DNA of 64,000 nt from Hyphomicrobiales bacterium (GCA_028280515.1 JANQLP010000120.1:37406-101405); one strand, 5' to 3'; numbered from the stretch's first letter, positions 25,401 through 35,773 are shown. Numbers and translations: made by a program. The notes: generated by a model not told the origin, from the sequence alone.

Positions 25401-26378
25401 GCCCTTGTAGGTATACGATGCAAGCCCGTCCGGCTGGTAAAGGCCTTTGATGTCATATGTGTCGATGTTGATCCCGCCATCCCTGTTCGATGCGTCGAGA
25501 CCGTTGCCGTCCCTGGAATGATCCTTGGTGCCGAGCGGCAGAATGTCGTCGATCGTGAACGCCGACGGGTTGGTGATGTCCTCGATCACTGCCACCGCAT
25601 TGTTCTCCTGCAGGGAGATGAAGGCCTTGTTGCCCTCAATGGTGACGTACTCCGGCTCCAGGTCGGCCGCCGCGCTCGGGGCGTCTGTGTTGACGCGCAC
25701 GCCGAGGTCCTTGAGGGCGTCGAACGTGATGGAGGAATCCGTGAAATCGAGGGTCGTGACGTTGGAATTGGAGGGTGTGTCCTTGTCGACCTCGATGATG
25801 GAAACCGAGCCGTTGGGATTGGGAAGCGCGTCGGGCTCGTTTTCATCGCCCGCCGACTGGCCTTCATTGGCGACCACCAGATGCGTGCCCGCCTCGTTGA
25901 ACGTCAGCATGTCCGGTAGCGGGCCGACATCGACGGAGCCGAGAAAATTGCCGTCCACGTCGTAGAAGGCGACAAGACCTGCGTCAGTGACCGTCTCTGC
26001 CTCCACGGCGATGGCTATCAGCCCGTGGGAGACGGCGACGCTGTTCGGGCCGCCGGTCATTGCGCCGTTGACCTTGTTGACGTCAATCGAACCGACCTTC
26101 GTCGGGTTCTTCGGGTCGGAAATGTCCAGGATATCGACCGACTTGGTGATCGAGTTCGTCACGAACAGGCGCTGGCTGTCGGCATCGTGTGCGACGATTT
26201 CCGCGGAGCCTTCGCCGAGACCGCTATCAAAGGTGCCCAGCAGCGATGCTTCGATCGTCGACTCCTTCTTCTCCCTGGGCGGGCGGTGCTTGCCCCACCA
26301 AGACCCGTAGTGCCAGTCGGAACAGAAGAAGTTCTTGAAACCAAACGCTCCGTGGGGGTTGAAGTAGTGGAATCCCAT
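19425..26378 (-). CDS. Giant secreted RTX nuclease/5'-nucleotidase (2317 aa, multidomain)
   Basis: ATG 26378 follows AGGAGG. There is no signal peptide, as expected for type I secretion. Domains in order: choice-of-anchor I beta-propeller-like domain (about 45-545); 19 RTX calcium-binding nonapeptides (558-728); 5'-nucleotidase metallophosphatase (about 775-1200, GNHEFD near 930, with DTNGDGFFD and DINGDGFPD calcium-loop motifs inserted); 5'-nucleotidase C-terminal domain (about 1255-1550, NGGGIRAPIGE); lamin-tail-like domain (about 1560-1745); OB-fold of the YhcR type (about 1750-1985); and an endonuclease/exonuclease/phosphatase domain (about 1995-2310) with NAFNLDP, SLQEIQD, NHLKSK, GDMNDF, DHILVS and SDHDPIVA. 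This resembles ExeM/NucH-type extracellular nucleases. Likely role: degrading extracellular DNA and nucleotides for phosphate or biofilm turnover. The protein is very acidic. The secretion signal must be in the last residues (IDLSDDMMTT). Confidence 0.93.
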   Translation of the reverse strand: MGFHYFNPHGAFGFKNFFCSDWHYGSWWGKHRPPREKKESTIEASLLGTFDSGLGEGSAEIVAHDADSQRLFVTNSITKSVDILDISDPKNPTKVGSIDVNKVNGAMTGGPNSVAVSHGLIAIAVEAETVTDAGLVAFYDVDGNFLGSVDVGPLPDMLTFNEAGTHLVVANEGQSAGDENEPDALPNPNGSVSIIEVDKDTPSNSNVTTLDFTDSSITFDALKDLGVRVNTDAPSAAADLEPEYVTIEGNKAFISLQENNAVAVIEDITNPSAFTIDDILPLGTKDHSRDGNGLDASNRDGGINIDTYDIKGLYQPDGLASYTYKGKTYFVGANEGDGRDVDESRGADLVDGDLSNGEIDVNEVSAELQAQLADDALLGRLKFSNVDGDIDGDGLIEELHSFGARSFAIWDEDGKLVFDSGDMIAEITADLTPELFNANDGDPGEFDERSDDKGAEPESVVIGEVDGKTYAFVGLERSGGGVMIFDITRPKKVEFVQYIRTEGDIAPEGLDFISAKDSPIGVPMLAVANEVSGTTSLYQINFEGKTIKGTNKSEKLVGTAGDDDISGRGGNDLIFGLAGNDDLEGDRGRDKIFGGFGDDHIDGGRHNDMLFGEEGDDNIDGGRGNDDIEGGDGDDEIDGGRGNDDIDGGAGNDDIDGGRGHDDIDGGDGDDDIDGGSGNDDIDGGDGNDDIDGGSGNDDLKGGDGDDRMTGGRGNDEHDGGEGKDTVVFSGNRDDYLVDIENGVVIDLRNGRPDGIDEFKNVEFLEFKDQTIDLFPEATFTLQLLHASDLEGGLDAIARAANFAAIVEQFETEFENTVIISGGDNWIPSPFFNAAGDAGTFNPLFEGFYNEFFGLIDLTQVDPSADTNGDGFFDNSELDAFIIANNLNASDVYTTDINGDGFPDYFEEIDNSEGRADISIMNIIGFDASALGNHEFDVGSDALENIINYDSEEGNSLSGVGVSSIVDEFGGNALNFLQEVDWPGALFPYLSANLDFSGDGDLGSLFTSDILPNTDFISDLLSAREPLPGSEGDFPQVFETAGDVPDSNDDKIAPATIIEQGGEFIGVVGATTQLLESLSSPTGTTVVGGPFADNDMAQLASVLQPIIDDLIAGDPGSGREPVNKIILTSHLQQIALETELAGLLKGVDIIIAAGSDTILADGTDRLRPGDVAADGYPVQTTDANNDPVLIVSTNGEYSYVGRLVVEFDADGKIILDSLDENINGPYVTDDQGVLDVTGETDIDTALANSKKATDVSKITDAVQDVVIATDSNVFGETDVFIDGVRGSVRTEETNMGNLTADANLAAAQSVDDTVLVSIKNGGGIRAPIGEVDSSGNELPPQENPLSGKETGEISQLDIENTLRFNNALTLITLTPEQLLQVLEHAVSATAPGATPGQFAQVGGINFSFDPNAPAGSRIESAAIVDESGNKLAIVQDGSVVDAAPSAIRIVTLNFLADGGDGYPFDDFVAADPTFANRVDMNTLDPTTIPGALDGNADFAGFGTEQDALAEFLVENHPVADGSPDGPSDFNAAETEPEFDERIQNLGARADTVLDGATFPGAQLVINEIRIDQPGTDNDEYFELFGEANLSLDGYTYVVIGDGPGGSGVVEAAIDLTGQSLDANGYFVAAEGSFSLGTADLTTVLDFENSDNVTHLLVRDFTGAVGDDLDTNDDGTPETAPWSEVVDSVALVEDPDQDPGADDLVYSDTVVGPDGQFVPGHVFRSPDSGEWQIGEFDDGVTDTPGAANPEPLDLAIFDIQGAGHRSPHEGALVRTSGIVTAIAATGFYLQDPTGDGDIATSDGIFILGDITGLAVGDAVEVQGTVEEQQFGSNLSLTRIDASSTNVTSSGNTLPDTVVLGVDRIQPNDNIDDDGLASFDPETDAIDFLESLEGMRVEVNDPLVVAGTSRFDEVALVANRGSESGPGILNEVVSDGDFNPEILLTDDVLVTEPNATTGDTFAENPVGVLDYTFGAYKLQLTETPTVVSGGRVQEMTSLAGDDEHLTIATYNAFNLDPGDGDPGGAADRLDALAESIVNALGSPDIISLQEIQDSSGTTDDGVTSATLTLQELAQAIFLAGGPFYSFASIDPVDGADGGQPGANIQNAFLYNADRVSLDFSTLTRIEDDAFEENGDGTPAEAAYEGTRKPLVGEFTFLPTGESVTVVGNHLKSKSQDDGLFGENQPPVQNTLDQRVDQASVINDFVAGIIAGDPDANVIVLGDMNDFQFSDTLDAMKNGNGGDAELVNLIDTLPTEDQYTFIFNGNSQVLDHILVSDNLAADAEVDIVHTNLDYGFPSDNPSDHDPIVARIDLSDDMMTT
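24195..24707 (-). repeat. Tandem 27-base repeats encoding 19 RTX nonapeptides
   Basis: 513 bases equal exactly 19 units of 27 bases, each encoding GGxGxDxUx-type nonapeptides (for example GGRGNDDID, GGDGDDDID, GGSGNDDID). Units 8-16 are nearly identical at DNA level, suggesting recent expansion by unequal recombination. The encoded beta-roll binds Ca2+ and folds outside the cell. Confidence 0.95.
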
Positions 26379-26818
26379 TCCTGCCTCCTGCGAGTGTCGT
26401 CAGGCGCGCGCAACCACAGCCGCGAGAGCGCTGAACTCTCACGCCGGTTACGCTGTACTTGACGCTATGTATTCTTCTGAATGGCCCCGAGGTCTGCCCG
26501 CCCGGCGCCGCCCCTTCCCATCACAGGTCAGGACGAGCGGAAGCTAGCAACGTTTCTTAACGGCCCGATGAAATGAAATTGACGGACTCATGAAAAGGAC
26601 ATGACGAAACTGCGACGATGCGCGGGCAGAATGCTGTCCTGATGCCGCGTGTCGCTTTGCAAAAGGCCGTTCGCAGCAGGCCGCACCCCAAGGCAAGCGG
26701 GCCGATAAAGATGATCTGATCTTGATCTAGGTCCAAGCGGTGAGTGGCCCTTCCCGCTAGATTCCAGATCGAACGATAACGAGACCGGCATCCAGGTTGG
26801 AACCGATGGAGGATTCAG
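26379..26818. other. Divergent intergenic region with an FNR/FixK-like site
   Basis: The 440 bases between the RTX gene (minus) and the small membrane protein (plus) contain no supported gene. At 26722-26736 TTGATCTAGGTCCAA has one perfect TTGAT half-site of the FNR/FixK type and a degraded second arm, about 90 bases before the ATG at 26819. Confidence 0.45.
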
Positions 26819-26947
26819 ATGACTGAATCCACGCTACTGGCCGTTGTCATTGCGTTGGCCGTAATCTTTGCCGGCGCCCTACTCGGTCTGATCATCTGGC
26901 GCTGGACCGCAAGGAGATTTCGCGACTACTGGAAGTCGCTGAGTTGA
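26819..26947 (+). CDS. Small single-span membrane protein (42 aa)
   Basis: ATG at 26819 is preceded by GGAGG (26808-26812) at good spacing. The 42-residue product starts MTESTLLAVVIALAVIF, contains one hydrophobic segment (about residues 5-26) and ends in a basic, aromatic tail (WRWTARRFRDYW). It has the look of a genuine small membrane protein: N-out or N-in orientation with Arg-rich side in the cytoplasm. It lies about 100 bases before the universal stress protein gene and downstream of the FNR-like site, so it is probably co-expressed with it. Function unknown. Confidence 0.6.
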   Translation: MTESTLLAVVIALAVIFAGALLGLIIWRWTARRFRDYWKSLS

Positions 26948-27045
26948 CGCAGGCGACGGAGGATGGGCCGAGGCAACTCCGGCCACGCTCCCGCTTGCCC
27001 GATGACCTGCCTGCCCTGCTCAGGGTGAGACAAGGAGGAGACACG

Positions 27046-27891
27046 ATGACCTTCAATACGATTGTCGCTTGCCTGACGGCACATGAAAGCGCACCTGCGG
27101 TCACGGCATCGGCCTTGCAACTCGCCGGTCAGAACGATGCACTTGTGATCGGGCTGCATGTCATTCCACGTGTTCCGCTTTACGGACTAGCCGGTGCGGA
27201 GATGCCCGCCGAGGTGATTGAAAGCGAGGAAGCGGCCCTGCGCGAGCGCGCGACAGAATTCGAAGAGCGGTTTGCCGAGGCGGTCAGGAACGCAGGCAAA
27301 CGCTCCAGGGTCAAGACCGAATGGCGGTGCGTTGAGTCGATCCGAAACGACGTTTCCATTGCATTGCTGGAGCATATGCCCTGTGCAGATATCATCGTCA
27401 TGGGTCAGTTTCCCGATGGCGAAGACGACACCGAACCCACCGCTGAGATCGTGTTGGGCGTCGGCCGCCCTGTCCTGCTCATTCCGCATCGGATCCCACC
27501 AACGACAATCGGCGAGCGCGTCGTCGTCGCATGGAACGGAAAGCGTGAGGCGGAACGCGCGGCTTTTGACGCGTTGCCGATTCTGCGGCAGGCGGAGACG
27601 GTTCGCGTCCTGACCATGAACCCGGAGGATGTGTCCGGCAGGGACAGCATTCAGTCCGCAGAAGACCTCATGCAAGCCCTGTCGCGGCACGGCATCGAAG
27701 CCTCGACGGCGACATCGAACCCGCGGGAGATTTCGCTCGGGCAAGATCTGCTTTCACGAGTCGCAGACGAGTCGTGCGATTTGCTCGTCATGGGCTGCTA
27801 TGGCCACTCGCGCCTGCGGGAGTTGATTTTTGGCGGTGTGACGCGCGAGATTCTCAAATCGATGACGGTGCCGGTGCTGCTGTCGCACTGA
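27046..27891 (+). CDS. Universal stress protein, tandem UspA domains
   Basis: A 281-residue cytoplasmic protein of two UspA folds. ATG 27046 follows AAGGAGGAG. The C-terminal domain carries the ATP-binding type motif GCYGHSRLRELIFGG (G-x2-G-x9-G); in the N-terminal domain VMGQF is the remnant of that motif. Tandem UspA proteins of this kind are commonly induced by oxygen limitation in Proteobacteria. It opens a run of plus-strand genes with FNR/FixK-like sites nearby and lies downstream of the small membrane protein. Confidence 0.9.
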   Translation: MTFNTIVACLTAHESAPAVTASALQLAGQNDALVIGLHVIPRVPLYGLAGAEMPAEVIESEEAALRERATEFEERFAEAVRNAGKRSRVKTEWRCVESIRNDVSIALLEHMPCADIIVMGQFPDGEDDTEPTAEIVLGVGRPVLLIPHRIPPTTIGERVVVAWNGKREAERAAFDALPILRQAETVRVLTMNPEDVSGRDSIQSAEDLMQALSRHGIEASTATSNPREISLGQDLLSRVADESCDLLVMGCYGHSRLRELIFGGVTREILKSMTVPVLLSH

Positions 27892-27940
27892 GCCGGCAGG
27901 CCGCGCCCGCGGGATCGACGCCCGAAAACGGAGCATTGCG

Positions 27941-28864
27941 TTGGCACGGAGCATGAAAGACGCCGACTGCATCGCCTTCCTGCAGTGGGCGTTGCCACGG
28001 CTGGACATGCGCTGGGCTGGCTTCCGCAAAGTGCGCCGGCAGGTGTGCAGACGGATTGCGCGGCGCATGACGGAACTGGGCCTGGATAGGTACGACCAGT
28101 ATCGAGCCATATTGCACGCCAACCCGGACGAGTGGCCTGTCCTGGACGCCGCCTGCCGCGTGACCATCTCGCGCTTTTACCGCGACAAGAACGTTTTCGA
28201 CAGGCTGGGCCGCGACATCTTGCCTAACCTGGCGGTGCGTGCGCGCCGCGACAAACGCCCTGTTCGTTGCTGGAGCGCAGGCTGCGCCTCCGGCGAGGAG
28301 GCCTATACCCTTGCCATTTTGTGGGACAGAGCAATTGCCACGGCCCATCCAACGGTCGCCCTCGAGATTGTCGCAACCGACACCGACCCGCACATGATCG
28401 AGCGCGCGAAAAATACCTGTTATCCTCCGGGAAGCCTCAAAGACCTGCCCGCCGGCTGGCTCGAGGAAGAGTTCACCGCGTCGGGCTATACCTTTTGTGT
28501 TGATCCGCGGCATCGCGGGCGCGTGACCTTTCTGCTGCAGGACATACGCGAGCAAACGCCGCCGGGACGGTTTGATCTGGTCCTGTGCCGGAATCTGGTT
28601 TTCACCTATTTCGACGCATCGCTGCAGAACAAGGTCCTGGACGCGATTACGAACCAGCTGCACCCGGACGGATATCTTGTGACCGGCGCCCATGAAAGGC
28701 TCCCGCCGAGCAAACACGACTTTGGCTCTTTGGATCGCTGCGCGAAGATCCTGCAGTATCGCGGTGAGCCCAAACGCCGGGCATGCAGCGATCATCGCGC
28801 GGGCGGCAGAGCCGACCCGGACGCGCTGGGTCCGGGGCAGACAACCGAGCGAGGATACTCATGA
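27941..28864 (+). CDS. CheR-like SAM-dependent methyltransferase
   Basis: About 307 residues. The central fold is that of CheR methyltransferases: CWSAGCASGEEAYTLAI is the SAM-binding motif I, ATDTDPHMIERA motif II, and FDLVLCRNLVFTYF the family signature. CheR normally methylates glutamates on chemoreceptors, but no chemotaxis gene is nearby, so the substrate is unknown. The start is uncertain: TTG 27941 has a GGAG upstream, and ATG 27953 lies four codons further in. The TGA stop overlaps the ATG of the site-2 protease gene (ATGA), implying translational coupling with that protease. The C-terminal 30 residues are hydrophilic and charged. Confidence 0.82.
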   Translation: MARSMKDADCIAFLQWALPRLDMRWAGFRKVRRQVCRRIARRMTELGLDRYDQYRAILHANPDEWPVLDAACRVTISRFYRDKNVFDRLGRDILPNLAVRARRDKRPVRCWSAGCASGEEAYTLAILWDRAIATAHPTVALEIVATDTDPHMIERAKNTCYPPGSLKDLPAGWLEEEFTASGYTFCVDPRHRGRVTFLLQDIREQTPPGRFDLVLCRNLVFTYFDASLQNKVLDAITNQLHPDGYLVTGAHERLPPSKHDFGSLDRCAKILQYRGEPKRRACSDHRAGGRADPDALGPGQTTERGYS

Positions 28865-29988
28865 ATGGCAAGAGCCTGACACTCATCAAGGTCTTCGGCC
28901 TGGATATCAAGGTCAACATCACCTGGGTGTTCATCGCCCTGCTGCTCTCCTGGGCGCTCGCACAAGGCTATTTCCCGGCGGTCTATGAGGGCTTCACCAC
29001 CGCCACCTACTGGTGGATGGGAGTCGTCGGCGTCATCGGCCTGTTCGTGTCGATCGTGCTGCACGAACTCGCCCATTCCCTCGTGGCGCGATCCTTCGGC
29101 ATGGAGATGAAGGGCATCACCCTATGGTTGCTTGGCGGGGTCGCCGAGATGGCGGACGAACCGCCTCACCCGAAGGCCGAGTTCTTCATGGCCATAGCCG
29201 GACCCATATTGAGCGTGGTCCTCGCAATCCTGTTTCTCGGCGCCTCCGCGCTGTTCGCCGGCAACGGATACACCCCGTTCGGCGCGGTCCTGCGCTATCT
29301 CGGCATGCTCAATCTGATCCTGGCCGCCTTCAATATGATCCCGGCGTTCCCCCTCGATGGCGGACGTGTCGCGCGAGCTGCCCTGTGGGCCTGGAAGGGC
29401 GATTACTACTGGGCGACCGACGTGGCATCACGCATGGGCTCGATCTTCGGCATCACCTTGATGGTCTTTGGTGTCGTCGGGGCGCTGACTGGTGCCGGGT
29501 TGACCATGCTTTGGTGGGTCATTCTGGGGATGTTTGTCCGGTTTGCGGCGGACTCGTCCCGGTTCCAGATGCAGACCCGGCACGCCCTGAGTGGCAGATC
29601 AGTGCATGACCTGATGACCACAAAACCGGTGACAGTCCGACGGGACGTGACCGTCAGTGAGCTGATCGAAGACTGGATCTACAAATACACCTTCGAGTTT
29701 TTTCCCGTCGTCGAGGGAAACGAGCTTCTGGGGAGCGTGAGTTTGCGTGAAGTACGGCAGGTTCCCTCAGACCAGCGTCCGCGCGTGACGGTAGGCGAAA
29801 TCATGGTGCCTGCGTCCGATGAAAATACGATCGACGCGGGAGCCAGCGCATCGGATGCGCTGGGCAAGATGCAGGGCACAAGCAACAGCCTGCTGTTGGT
29901 CACGTCTAACGGCGCTCTTGTCGGTGTGATTGGTTCCAAGGACCTCATGAAGATCGTCGCGATTACGTCGCAACTGGCCCCGGCCTGA
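28861..29988 (+). CDS. Site-2 (M50) metalloprotease with CBS pair
   Basis: Membrane-embedded zinc protease of 375 residues. HELAH at residues 68-72 in a transmembrane segment gives the two zinc His and catalytic Glu; FNMIPAFPLDGGRV (about 160-172) contributes the third ligand Asp. Several hydrophobic segments surround these, and two cytoplasmic CBS domains follow (about 245-370: HDLMTTKPVTVRRDVTV, VGEIMVP, SASDALGKM). This is the SpoIVFB-like/Rip3-like class with CBS regulation, often found in low-oxygen gene sets. Its gene overlaps the CheR-like gene by four bases. Substrate unknown; anti-sigma factors are typical for S2P proteases but none is encoded here. Confidence 0.92.
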   Translation: MNGKSLTLIKVFGLDIKVNITWVFIALLLSWALAQGYFPAVYEGFTTATYWWMGVVGVIGLFVSIVLHELAHSLVARSFGMEMKGITLWLLGGVAEMADEPPHPKAEFFMAIAGPILSVVLAILFLGASALFAGNGYTPFGAVLRYLGMLNLILAAFNMIPAFPLDGGRVARAALWAWKGDYYWATDVASRMGSIFGITLMVFGVVGALTGAGLTMLWWVILGMFVRFAADSSRFQMQTRHALSGRSVHDLMTTKPVTVRRDVTVSELIEDWIYKYTFEFFPVVEGNELLGSVSLREVRQVPSDQRPRVTVGEIMVPASDENTIDAGASASDALGKMQGTSNSLLLVTSNGALVGVIGSKDLMKIVAITSQLAPA

Positions 29989-30033
29989 AGCACGTCGCCC
30001 GGCGGCACACATGCGGCCGGGCGGGAAACCGGA

Positions 30034-30047
30034 TTGAGGTGCGTCAA
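30034..30047. promoter_or_regulatory. FNR/FixK-like palindrome before the ACP-ligase gene
   Basis: TTGAGGTGCGTCAA has the TTGA-N6-TCAA core of FNR/CRP-family sites with one mismatch in each pentamer. It lies about 195 bases before the TTG at 30235. Confidence 0.4.
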
Positions 30048-30234
30048 CGCGGGTCCGGCATCGGGTCTGGATAATCGAGCCAAAAACCGTCAAAAAGACA
30101 GGATGACACTGCACCAGAAATCACTCTGTGTGCACCGCAAGGGTGCGACCCGCGCGTTCGGACCGAACTGGCGCGTCGTTTCGCACGCATGCCGCCAATG
30201 ATCTGCAACAAAAGCTAAGTGAACAGGTCTTGCC

Positions 30235-33111
<2,877 letters not shown>

Positions 33112-33222
33112 GTTGGCGGGAGTTCGACCCTGTGTTCACGACGTCCGGAAAGACACGCCCGCCATGCCTCCGGTTGCAGGCGACGTCCTGTCGGGCATCC
33201 CTGACGCCTGACCATTCGGCAT

Positions 33223-34212
33223 ATGAGCTGTCTCATGCGGATCGCAACGTTCAATCTTGAGAGCCTGGACATGCCGCCAAGGGCGGCCATGCCGATCGAG
33301 GACCGGATCGCCGTACTCCGTCCGCAACTGAAGCGATTGGCGGCCGACGTGATCTGTCTTCAGGAGATAAACGCGCAGCCAGCGAAATCGGCATCGTCTC
33401 GCAAGCTCGCCGCGCTGGATCTGCTTTTGGAGGACACGCCCTACGCAAACTATGAAAGAGCCGTCACGACATCGACCAGCGGCGGCCGGCCGGCGGACGT
33501 GCACAACCTCGTTGTGCTCTCGCGGTTTCCGATCATGGAGTCCTGCCAGATCCGGCACAGTTTTGTGGAGGCACCGGCTTACCGGTGTGTAACCGCGGTT
33601 CCGGCCGAGACGGAAGCGCAACCGGTCGTCTGGGACCGCCCCGTTCTCCAGACGACGATCAGGCTGGACGAGGTGAAGACGCTTCACATCTTCAACGCCC
33701 ATCTTCGCGCTCCGCTTGCCGCTCCGGTCGCCGGGCAGAAAGAAGCGCCTTTCGTGTGGAAGTCGGCGCAGGGTTGGGCTGAAGGGTATTTTCTCGCGAC
33801 CATGAAGAGAGCCGGCCAGGCGCTGGAACTCAGGCTTGCCGTCGACCGGATCTTCGATGCCGATCCCGATGCGCTGATTGCCGTTTGCGGCGACCTCAAT
33901 GCCGAGGATCGCGAAGCACCGCTGCGGATTGCCATCGCGGCTGAGGAAGACACCGGCAGCGGAAAGCTGGCGCGGCGCATGATCATTCCCCTGGAACGCT
34001 CAGTATCGAAGGACCGCCGGTTTTCGGTCGTTCATCATGGGCGTCCACTGATGCTGGACCACATCCTCGTCAGTCACACATTGCTCGGATTGTTCCGTCA
34101 CCTCGAAATCCACAATGAGGCACTGGCCGACGAAGTGGTCGGTTACGCCAAGGTCGACAAGCCGCCGAACTCCTACCATGCGCCAATGGTTGCCGAGTTT
34201 TTGCTCGATTGA
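33223..34212 (+). CDS. Endonuclease/exonuclease/phosphatase family protein
   Basis: A 329-residue EEP-fold hydrolase without a signal peptide. Core motifs are present in order: IATFNLESL, ICLQEIN, FNAHL, CGDLNAED, LDHILVS and SYHAPM (the last replaces the usual SDHxP). The fold cleaves phosphodiester or phosphomonoester bonds with a divalent metal; substrates range from DNA to sphingomyelin. Following a phospholipid-related gene it could act on a lipid or nucleotide, but this is not determined. Two in-frame ATGs (33223 and 33235) are possible starts; the second gives MRIATFN, the usual beginning of the fold. Confidence 0.88.
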   Translation: MSCLMRIATFNLESLDMPPRAAMPIEDRIAVLRPQLKRLAADVICLQEINAQPAKSASSRKLAALDLLLEDTPYANYERAVTTSTSGGRPADVHNLVVLSRFPIMESCQIRHSFVEAPAYRCVTAVPAETEAQPVVWDRPVLQTTIRLDEVKTLHIFNAHLRAPLAAPVAGQKEAPFVWKSAQGWAEGYFLATMKRAGQALELRLAVDRIFDADPDALIAVCGDLNAEDREAPLRIAIAAEEDTGSGKLARRMIIPLERSVSKDRRFSVVHHGRPLMLDHILVSHTLLGLFRHLEIHNEALADEVVGYAKVDKPPNSYHAPMVAEFLLD

Positions 34213-34298
34213 GGGCTCAGACATCACTACCACCCTGGTTCGCCTGATTGGCCGTCGGCCTGTTTCCAGCTGCAACTTAAACCCCCGCATCGACCCCG

Positions 34299-34312
34299 TT
34301 GATGCACATCAA
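34299..34312. promoter_or_regulatory. Perfect FNR/FixK box
   Basis: TTGATGCACATCAA matches the TTGAT-N4-ATCAA consensus in all ten conserved positions. Its centre lies about 137 bases before the ATG at 34443, which leaves room for a class II promoter with a start site near 34347. Confidence 0.75.
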
Positions 34313-34442
34313 TGTGCATTGGCCGCCGCTGAACCAAAGTTCAATGCAACAGAAAGCTGCGGGCTTTCAGTGCAGACGCCGCGCTTTGCTCCACGAACCT
34401 AATTAGGCCTGGTTGCGTCGGCCTCCCCCGGAAGACGAACCT

Positions 34443-35762
34443 ATGCACGTATCCCTGTTACTGCTCCTGTACATCGCCATCACGCTCGCCCCGCTCATAT
34501 TGGCAATTGCGCAGGGGCAGCCGCCACGTACATTTTGGGATGAGGTCGCGTCAGGTCTCGCGATGACCGCATTCGCAATCCTGCTTGTCGAATTCGTTCT
34601 TTCAGGCCGGTTCAGGACAATCTCGAAGCGGATCGGCATGGACGTGACCATGCGGTTCCACCAGCTTGTCGCACGCACGGCCTTGGTCTTCGTGGTCCTG
34701 CATCCGTTCCTGTACCAGACGCCATTTGGTGGCTCGCTGCCATGGGACACGACGCGTCAGCTTTCTCTTGGCCTTGATATGGCATCGCTGGCCACCGGTG
34801 TGATTGCGTTTGTGGCGCTTCCGGGTTTCGTCCTGATGTCCATTTTCCGCGACCAGCTCCCCTACCGCTACGAGACCTGGCGCATGCTGCACGCGGTCGG
34901 CGCGGTGGTGATTGCCGCGGCGATCGCGCACCACACGTTGGAAGCAGGACGTTACAGCGCCGATCCGATTCTGGCCGGGTTCTGGATTCTTCTTTTGACG
35001 ATCGCGTTCACCTCCCTTGTGTGGACCTACGTTGTCGCGCCGCTCGGACAAGCCGGCAGGCCCTACGAGGTGACGTCAGTCAGGAAAATCGCCCTCAAGA
35101 CCTGGGAAGTCTGCGTCAGACCAAAACAGGGCGAGGCGCTTGATTTCGAGGCGGGCCAGTTCGCCTGGCTCAATCTCGGACACAGCCCCTTCTCCGTTCA
35201 TGAGAACCCCTTTTCGATCAGCTCCGCCCCTGATCAGAGACCCGACATCAAATTCGTCATCAAGGAAATCGGAGATCTGACCCGCCGGATCGGAGACGTG
35301 GCTCCCGGAATCGTCGCCTATCTCGACGGCGCACATGGAAACCTGACGTTGAAGGGCCGGACCGGTGACGGCATTGCGCTCATCGCCGGCGGGGTCGGCA
35401 TTGCGCCCTTGTTGAGTGTTGCAAGGCAGTTGCATGTCGAAAAGGACCCGCGTCCCCTGCTCCTGCTTTACGGCAACAGGGTGAGCGATCAGATCGTGTA
35501 CAAGAGCGAGTTGAACCGTATGGCGCGCCGGGCAAACACGCAGGTCCTGCATTTCATCTCGGAGCCGGAACCGGGTTGGAAAGGCCTGACCGGACAGCTC
35601 GATGCCGCGGCCATAACCGAGGCGTTTTCATTCGATGGCGCCGACAAATGGCTCTATCTCGTGTGCGGTCCACCGCCGATGATCGATGCCGTCGAGGGCG
35701 CACTCCTGGAGCTTGGCGTGCCGAACCGCCAAATTGTCGCTGAGCAGTTTTACTACGATTAG
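34443..35762 (+). CDS. Ferric-reductase-like transmembrane flavoprotein
   Basis: A 439-residue membrane oxidoreductase. The N-terminal half (about 1-205) has about six hydrophobic helices with histidines in RFHQLVAR, VLHPFLY, MLHAVG and AHHTLE positions, typical of haem-binding ferric reductase-like domains. The C-terminal half is a ferredoxin-NADP reductase module: NPFSISSAP (FAD), IAGGVGIAPLLSVARQL (NAD(P)H) and LYLVCGPPPMIDAV. It would pass electrons from NAD(P)H through FAD and haem across the membrane. ATG 34443 follows GGAAGA; an in-frame TTG 30 bases earlier is less likely. A perfect FNR box upstream suggests induction at low oxygen. Confidence 0.88.
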   Translation: MHVSLLLLLYIAITLAPLILAIAQGQPPRTFWDEVASGLAMTAFAILLVEFVLSGRFRTISKRIGMDVTMRFHQLVARTALVFVVLHPFLYQTPFGGSLPWDTTRQLSLGLDMASLATGVIAFVALPGFVLMSIFRDQLPYRYETWRMLHAVGAVVIAAAIAHHTLEAGRYSADPILAGFWILLLTIAFTSLVWTYVVAPLGQAGRPYEVTSVRKIALKTWEVCVRPKQGEALDFEAGQFAWLNLGHSPFSVHENPFSISSAPDQRPDIKFVIKEIGDLTRRIGDVAPGIVAYLDGAHGNLTLKGRTGDGIALIAGGVGIAPLLSVARQLHVEKDPRPLLLLYGNRVSDQIVYKSELNRMARRANTQVLHFISEPEPGWKGLTGQLDAAAITEAFSFDGADKWLYLVCGPPPMIDAVEGALLELGVPNRQIVAEQFYYD

Positions 35763-35773
35763 GATCGGATGAG

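Noticed and set aside
19476..25919. Very long plus-strand open frames (about 894 and 1154 codons) opposite the RTX gene
   Set aside because: They mirror the codon structure of the strongly supported minus-strand protein, show no recognisable domains and have Arg/Val-rich artefactual composition.
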